Shown here in pieces: positions 58,060 through 64,000 of a stretch of 64,000 nucleotides of DNA. The position numbers and the translations under genes were made by a program. The stretch comes from Vermamoeba vermiformis (lineage: Eukaryota; Tubulinea; Echinamoebida), in contig JBEWZL010000084.1 in assembly GCA_045837725.1 (NCBI GenBank), forward strand, positions 62,001-126,000. Reading direction: 5' to 3'. Within the stretch, counting starts at the first letter, position 1. Every line of letters begins with the position of its first letter. The notes beneath the pieces were generated by a model, which was given only the letters and a program-made list of their open reading frames with translations, was not told the origin of the DNA and ran no database searches.

Positions 58060-60716
58060 ATGAGCAAGGATATTGAAGCTACGACAGAGAAGATCCGCGA
58101 GCTTGAAGCCGGGATCAAGCAAAGCGTCGATAATGTCAATAATATTGTTAGTTTATTAAAATATTGTCAGGTATGTGGATTATAATTAATTATAAAATAT
58201 TCGATTCTAACCTCAGGCATTTTTACAGGCAGATGAAGATCCGATCAAGTTCTACGCCATGAAGGCTTTGCACAGAGCGTTTGTAAAATTAGAAGACGAT
58301 GGAAAGTTTGATTACAAAAAGGGAGTTATCTCAAAAAAGAAGAGGAAGACAGAGTTGAGCGCAACTGAAGAAGTCAAATCTTGGATTCGACAAAAATTTG
58401 TTGATTATATTGATGTATTAATCAAATTCTTACACAATGCCGAGCCTGGTATTCAAGTGAGTGGAATATTATATTATTTTAATTTATTTAATTTTTTCGA
58501 TCGTGATCCAGAATCCGATCTAACGTTATTTCAGATCCCAGCCTTGAATATTTTAATGGACTTCGAAAAACAAATTTCAGAAGATAAGGAAGATAACACA
58601 AAGCAAGCTTTCCAAAATTTCTTGTTCCCTCGCGTCGTGGCCAATCTGATCATGAACACGAATCTGAACGCCAAGTTCCTTGAAGAATTCAAAGACAAAT
58701 TTTTAATTTATGACGATATTCGATTCCACTTTTTAAACAACTCTGCGTAAGTAACAATTCAAAGCGTGACACGCGATCTCAAACTAACTTCGTGCAGTAA
58801 ATTCATGGCTAACAAGGCTAATGCTAAGGGCAATTTCGAAGTGGAGAACGAATTATCAGTAAGTTAGCCGGTAATTAATCTTCGTATTCAATCGTCTAAT
58901 TGTTATTTAGAACTCAAAGCAACAAATGGACTCCATTACCAACGAGCTCATGGTGAACAATGCCTTCGATTTGTTATCGAGTGTTACAATGCCCAAGAAC
59001 CAAAAAGAAATCAAGCACTTCTTTGTGCCTCTTCCTGGTACGTGACTACAATTATTCCGGATGTGCTTCAGCAGTTAGTCCTATCGAGTAATCAGTTCCT
59101 AATGCGTTGTAGGTGTTAACTTTGAAGATGAAATGGAGAAGGATGGTGACGACGACGATGACTTGGATGAGTTTGATCTTGACGGCATTGATCTCTCTGA
59201 CGATGACACTAAACCAAGCAACAACAAGGCTAACGGCGCTAGCAATGGCAATAGCAAGAAGCGAAAGCGCGAAGAGAAAGAAAAAGAGAAAGCTGAAGAA
59301 AAAGAATTGGTGAATAAGAAGATCCAACCCTTGAAGTTCCATCGCCGAGCTTTCACTAGCTGCTGGCTCACATTTTTGCGCTTGAACTTGCCTGCAAAGA
59401 TCTACAAACAAGTACTGTTCATTTTGCACGAGCGCGTTATTCCTCACTTGACCAAGCCTGAAGTGTTAATGGACTTCTTGAAAGGTACCCGATCTAGACT
59501 CTCAGTATCATCTTCGTGGTATTAACTTAATATATTTAGCGTCATATGACGTCGGAGGCGCCGTCAGCTTGCTAGCTTTGAACAGTTTGTTCATTTTGAT
59601 CGCTAAGCACGGATTGTAAGTTCGAGCCAATTGGGCATAAATCGATTGAATATCGAATAACCGCTGTTATTATAGGGAGTACCCTGACTTCTTTAAGAAG
59701 TTATATTCTTTGTTCAACACTCAAAATATGACTACAAAGTACCGCGCTCGCTTCTTGACCCTCGCACAATCATTTTTGAACTCACCGTAAGTTTCGGATC
59801 CGTCACTTACAAAAGCTAATGTGACGTTATATTGCAACAACGACTGATAGTTTTTTACACACAGGCAACTCCCCACGACTCTGATCTGCTCGTTCATTAA
59901 GCGCATGGGTCGCTTGTCACTGGTGTGCCCCGCATCCGTTAACTTGTCGTTGCTGGCAATCACTTACAACTTGTTTGTTAAACACCCTGCAACCCAGGTG
60001 CTCATCCACCGCTCAAACGAAGGCAAAGGCAAGAACAAGAAGGCCGGCACCGAACCAATCTTCGCTGGTGGTTTGTTGTTAGGGGATGTGGCTTCGCAAG
60101 TCAAAGTGGATCCTTTTAATGACCTTGAAGAGGACCCTTTGAAGACTAACGCTATTAACAGTTCATTATGGGAAATCCAGGTATGTTACTCAGCTCTACA
60201 GTGAATGAGTGGTCGCGTGATCCCGATCTAAATCCGCTACGCTCTTGCTTGACTATCATCTAATACCATTACTATAGGCCCTTATGAACCATTATATTCC
60301 GAACGTTGCTTCATTGGCTCGTGTTTTCCAAACCAAGTTCACCAAACTTCGCTACGATGTTGAAGAGTTTGCTGCAGTCTCTTACCAAACTGTAAGTTAA
60401 TTAGCATAACTTATTCAATATTCATATGCTTTATATATATATCTATATCTAAGAAATATCCTACTGGCCGGCGAATTCGCGCGTTACACTAAAGAAATGC
60501 AGCTCTTTACTAACCGGGTTCGTTTATCAGTTGTTTGAATCAGAAATTAAGAAGAAGGTTAAGAAGGGTGTTCCATTAGCATATCAATTGCCTCGTACTT
60601 TGTTCAACAACGAGGACTTCACTTTTGAAGGCTGGAACATGTACAGCGAACAAGATGCGATCGAGCAAAAAGCTCTCAAGGAACAGAGACGAAAGGAAGA
60701 GCAAGAGCGAAGATAA
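58060..60716 (+). CDS. noc4: Nucleolar complex protein 4 (Noc4 / CBF-Mak21 family)
   Basis: About twelve exons; roughly 620 residues. The N-terminal part is a helical solenoid (IKFYAMKALHRAFVKLEDDG, FPRVVANLIMNTNLNAKFLE). An acidic and lysine-rich linker follows (EMEKDGDDDDDLDEFDLDGI; KKRKREEKEKEKAEEKE). The conserved CBF/Noc4 half has LKFHRRAFTSCWLTFLRLNL, FIKRMGRLSLVCPASVNLSL, LFVKHPATQVLIHR, FNDLEEDPLKTNAINSSLWE and HYIPNVASLARVFQTKF. It ends in a basic KEQRRKEEQERR. Noc4 pairs with Nop14/Emg1 in small-subunit rRNA processing in the nucleolus. One 78-nt intron (58457-58534) is in frame and lacks a stop; homology on both sides (GIQ|IPALNIL) supports splicing. Confidence 0.9.
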
Positions 60717-60874
60717 AATAGTAAATAAATCAATAAAATACAGTTTTAAGCCAGATCTGTGTCCCGCTAACGCCGCAAAACCAAAAAATTCATGACAAAT
60801 TTATGCCAGTTTTCCTTGGGCTGACCGGACAAATTATTTATCTTTTTATTTATTAAGTATTCACTACAGTAGAA

Positions 60875-62802
60875 ATGAGCTCATTTGGAGGCTCTGGGCC
60901 GAAGGTCGGCAAAGGCAAGTTCGATCGACGTCACATCCTCGTGAAACTTGATTAGATTTCTAAATTTAAAGTTAATATCGTAACTAATTTAATATTGCAG
61001 TCGATCAATTCGTTCTTGGCGGTCTTTCAGCTATGTTGGCGAGCTGTTTCACTCATCCAATTGATCTAATTAAAGTACGCATGCAATTGGCTGGAGAATT
61101 ATCTTCTGGAGGTGCTAGAACGGGTGCCATACGCACTATGATTGATGTATCGAAGAAAGACGGTATTTCTGGCTTGTATAAGGCAAGTTATCAATTTCAA
61201 AAAATATCCAAATAATTATTGAATTATTACCACTTAAATTTTATGAATACCGTAACATTAATATATGATACCGTAGCAACCAAAGAATTATTTTTTATTG
61301 TTGGAAGAATATTTAAAAAATATTTCGAATTTAAAAATCGCGTCGCGACGGAACTAACGGTTATGAATGTAGCTGTTATTCCTATACAATTAATATGTAA
61401 TATATCAATTTGGTTTACTATATTTTACCTTTTCAAGGTCGCAAAGTCCGTGTGAACTCGAATTTAAAAACAAAATACTGTGTGAATTCTAACGGTCACG
61501 CAACATATGTGGCGATACAAGCTTAACACGTATATTAATATTCGCTGTATTATAGGGCCTCTCAGCTTCATTATTACGCCAAGCTACTTACTCTTCAACG
61601 CGATTGGGTGCGTACGGACCTATCAAAGACATGTTGACACCGAAAGACAAGCCTAATGCACCCCTCTCATTGCCCAGAAAAGTACGTACTATCATATGAT
61701 ATATCAAACCCTATAATTAGAAGTATAAGAGAATATTCGACTAGCCTACGTAATATTTGACGTCCAGTCAATGCCTGCAGCTTTTTTTCGTTTCCTTATA
61801 TAGATCATTGGCCATCGTTTATTAAATTTACAGTCCACTCAGCGATGTAAATATATAGTGTATTAACGATGTCCTATTGTAGCTACTTGCTGGCATGTTA
61901 GCGGGTGGATGTGGAGCGCTCGTTGGAAGTCCGGCAGATTTGGTCATGGTGCGCATGCAAGCTGACGGAAGGTACGCTATTGCTTACTATAGCTATATAT
62001 ATGAACTCTAAGTCTTACTAATGTTGTGTTGTTAGATTGCCCCCTGAGCAACGAAGAAATTACGCAAATGTGTTTTCAGGCTTAGTACGCATTACGAAAG
62101 AAGAAAATGTCTTGGCTTTGTGGCGAGGCAGTGGTCCTAATATATTCAGGTACGCGATGAACGGTACTAGTAATAACTCGCCTTAAGAGTACCAGATCTG
62201 TTAATTTTCTTCATGATCCGATAACGTTTTAAAAATTAGAATAATTTCTTAGTATTAAAATAAATTAATATTTAGTTGTACATATAGCACTAATAATACG
62301 TATTTAGAGCCATGTTGATGTCAGCAGCGCAACTGAGTTCGTACGACCAAATGAAGCAGGTCATGTTGAAGACAAAGTACTTTAAGGACGACTTATTTAC
62401 GCACTTCATCGCTTCATTTATGGCCGGATTTATTGCTACTGTTGTTACGAGCCCTATTGACGTGGCTAAGACGAGAATTATGAATCAGAAGCCAGATCCC
62501 GTTACTGGACAGTTGCAGTACAAGGGCGTCGCTGATTGTTTAGTAAGAACGATGAAGTCTGAAGGAGTAGTTGGTCTATACAAGGTAAATTCAATTCCGT
62601 AAAAATGTACTGGCAGATCAAATCTAACAAAAAAGTAAAATTTCGTCGCGTCAAAGATCGATGTTAATATTATTTATTGTAGGGCTTTGTACCGAATTTC
62701 ATGCGTCTAGGTCCACAAACAGTGCTTATGTTCGTGTTTTTGGAACAACTTACTCGAGGTTGGGCTTCGATTAGAAAAAGCATAGGTATGGAAGTAAAGT
62801 AA
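60875..62802 (+). CDS. Mitochondrial carrier, 2-oxoglutarate/malate (SLC25A11) type
   Basis: About seven exons (60875-60914, 61001-61182, 61556 on); roughly 310 residues with the three-fold carrier repeat. Signature motifs are HPIDLIKVRMQLAG, SPADLVMVRMQADG and SPIDVAKTRIMNQ. The segment GRLPPEQRRNYANVFSGLVR and LWRGSGPNIFRAMLMSAAQL follow the SLC25A11 pattern, so exchange of 2-oxoglutarate for malate across the inner mitochondrial membrane is the best guess. The first two introns begin with GCAAGT instead of GT; frame and homology (KVGK|VDQFVLGG and GLYK|GLSASLLR) require these boundaries. Intron 2 is unusually long (373 nt) and very A/T-rich. Two AATAAA-like sites follow near 62846 and 62878. 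Confidence 0.92.
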
Positions 62803-62985
62803 AGAAAAAAGAAATAGTTATAAACACTCATGTAAATCATATGCATAATAAATTAATGTACTTCTTTTCATTATCCAATAAACAACCGACATAAAGTTTA
62901 TTGTACGAGATCGATGCATTTTCATCCGTACGATGAGACGAGCTTGAATAATGATGCAACAACTATTTTTTTATTGCTAACTTGA

Positions 62986-63120
62986 TCAAAAAACTGAATC
63001 AGATGCTACACAACGAACTTCCTTTGTGGTGAAGATAGTAGTGCGAGGAGGATCGTAAGCGTTCTTCTCGTCGGAAGGAGGCTTGACGTTGTCGGTGTAT
63101 TGATCGATGTTGAATTCCAT
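62986..63120 (-). CDS. Very small hypothetical protein
   Basis: A single open frame of 44 residues starting MEFNIDQYTDNVKPPSDEKN and ending in ASDSVF. Codon use (GAC, AAC, ACC, AAG, CCT) matches the well-expressed genes of the window and the composition is polar and low in hydrophobics. No family was recognised. It could also be one exon of a longer gene. Confidence 0.4.
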   Translation of the reverse strand: MEFNIDQYTDNVKPPSDEKNAYDPPRTTIFTTKEVRCVASDSVF

Positions 63121-63467
63121 TGTTGTGTAGTGAAGAGTGGAGTACTTGAAATGATTAACAACAGCTTTGAGATGCCGGCATTACCTACGTTAACGACTAC
63201 CTACCACGTAGGTATTCTGGCTTATTGCACAGCAAACTCGCATTCTAGATTTCATTCGTTATTGCAATATCCTGTCTCATAATGCAGTAATACTACAAGG
63301 CGATGAAGGTCGATTTGAAGATGGTATTCGAAACTATCCAGCCACAACATCGCTTCCATGTTCGAAATTTCCAAGGTTACGTACTTTTGGCTGAACCGCG
63401 TGGAGGCGAGTGTTGTGAATTTTGTATTTATTTTTTGTTCTCTGCAACAGCCCTATTCTTGTTATTA
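63121..63467. other. Spacer between the mini-ORF and the helicase-like 3' end
   Basis: 347 bp with no supported exon. It contains a perfect 9-bp inverted repeat (TACCTACGT at 63182-63190, ACGTAGGTA at 63206-63214). Confidence 0.35.
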
Positions 63468-64000
63468 TTACTTATGTTTGCGTCGTTTCGGGTTCTTTGT
63501 GTTGACCAGATCGTGCTGAGCAGTGTGAGACTTGTCCATTGTTGCTAAGAACTCAGGGTTCTTCGTATAGTATTTGCCAGACATGCCTAAGATAATAAAT
63601 AACATTAGAACAGCAGATAAGGCAAAAAAGCACATCCGTACAAAAAAAAATGGATGTAGTCTCGGGTATTGATGATTTCATTATATTCAATAGTAGCGAA
63701 TAATACACATAATCCTCATCGACTAACAACTAGTAATATGCATTCCATAAAAGGAAATAAAAGATTTCATATGATGGTACTTCCGCCAATTATTTTCTCG
63801 TAGCGCAGTCAGGCGTCAAAATAATATTATGGGACCAAAATGCCGGTCTTATACTCGATATAATAATACTTACCGATAGGCATGAGCGGTTTTTTCATTA
63901 ATTCTTGCAGTTCTAATTTCATTTTGAAAATTTCAGCTTCGTCTCTGGCAGCAGCCTTTTGTGACACAAAATCATCTTCATCTTCATCGGAGAAGCTAAT
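63468..64000 (-). CDS. 3' end of a gene, possibly a nucleolar DEAD-box helicase (Mak5/DDX24-like)
   Basis: Two exons are visible (64000-63874, 63586-63468); the rest is outside the window. The reading is FSDEDEDDFVSQKAAARDEA, KLELQELMKKPLMPIGMSGK, YYTKNPEFLATMDKSHTAQH and a basic end KNPKRRKHK. The KPLMPIG..KY-T pattern after an acidic helix reminds me of the C-terminal extension of nucleolar RNA helicases, but no catalytic motif is in the window, so the identity is a guess. That a protein-coding 3' end lies here is well supported by splicing, frame and codon use. Confidence 0.5.

Noticed and set aside
61219-61455. 78-codon hydrophobic frame downstream of carrier exon 2
   Set aside because: It lies within intron 2 of the carrier, as shown by GLYK|GLSASLLR continuity; its hydrophobic residues come from A/T-rich codons.
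1-64000. tRNA, rRNA, CRISPR, transposase, integrase or reverse-transcriptase sequences
   Set aside because: I looked on both strands for B-box-like GGTTCGA contexts, repeat arrays and typical motifs. The few matches fall within coding exons and none is convincing.

Overview
The window is nuclear DNA from an intron-rich, gene-dense unicellular eukaryote. Introns are short (mostly 45-80 nt), mostly GT-AG with GTAAGT/GTACG/GTATG donors and CTAAC/CTAAT-like branch points. The standard stop codons TAA, TAG and TGA are all used, and spacers are only 100-700 bp. The gene content points to an amoeboid protist, most likely Amoebozoa: a two-domain SDR-SCP2 peroxisomal multifunctional enzyme of the Dictyostelium MfeA type, a penta-EF-hand protein with a YPPQ-rich head, a G8-domain surface protein, a large Cys-rich receptor kinase and F-box/LRR genes. 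The species cannot be named from sequence alone. No mobile-element coding region, rRNA, tRNA or CRISPR array was recognised.

Layout. 1-9.2 kb: a partial gene with a Clu-like domain (-), 1-Cys peroxiredoxin (-), SDR-SCP2 multifunctional enzyme (-), SLC35C-type GDP-fucose transporter (+) and a small acylated RhoGAP (-). 9.2-18.5 kb: a complete TOR kinase (+, 24 exons, 2525 residues). 19-26 kb: a secreted/membrane protein with a Cys-rich ectodomain, seven membrane spans and a tyrosine-kinase-type domain (+). 26.3-35 kb: an F-box/LRR gene, a pseudogene relic, an F-box-LRR-WD40-MLLE gene and an XPR1-like SPX/EXS phosphate exporter (all -). 35.7-40.6 kb: a G8-domain surface protein (+). 40.6-44.3 kb: a pair of trypsin-like peptidase homologues, one broken and one apparently without catalytic residues. 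44.4-46.1 kb: an F-box-LRR-MLLE gene (+), an inverted paralogue of the gene at 29-31.6 kb. 46.2-53.1 kb: an ERCC6L2-type SNF2 ATPase and the PP2A B55 subunit (both -). 53.3-62.8 kb: penta-EF-hand protein, an unknown internally repeated protein, a TMEM64/TVP38-type membrane protein, Noc4 and a mitochondrial oxoglutarate/malate-type carrier (all +). 62.9-64 kb: a tiny ORF and the 3' end of a possible RNA helicase gene (both -).

Most genes are unrelated housekeeping units. TOR, PP2A-B55, the SPX/EXS exporter and Noc4 touch growth and nutrient control, but nothing shows they are co-regulated. The most unusual content is the pair of F-box-LRR proteins ending in MLLE (PABC-type) domains, the receptor fusing seven membrane spans to a tyrosine kinase, and a TOR whose rapamycin-binding residues are substituted. 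Exon structures were derived by hand; where exon sums are multiples of three (peroxiredoxin, multifunctional enzyme, transporter, RhoGAP, TOR, three F-box genes, G8 gene) the models are firm.
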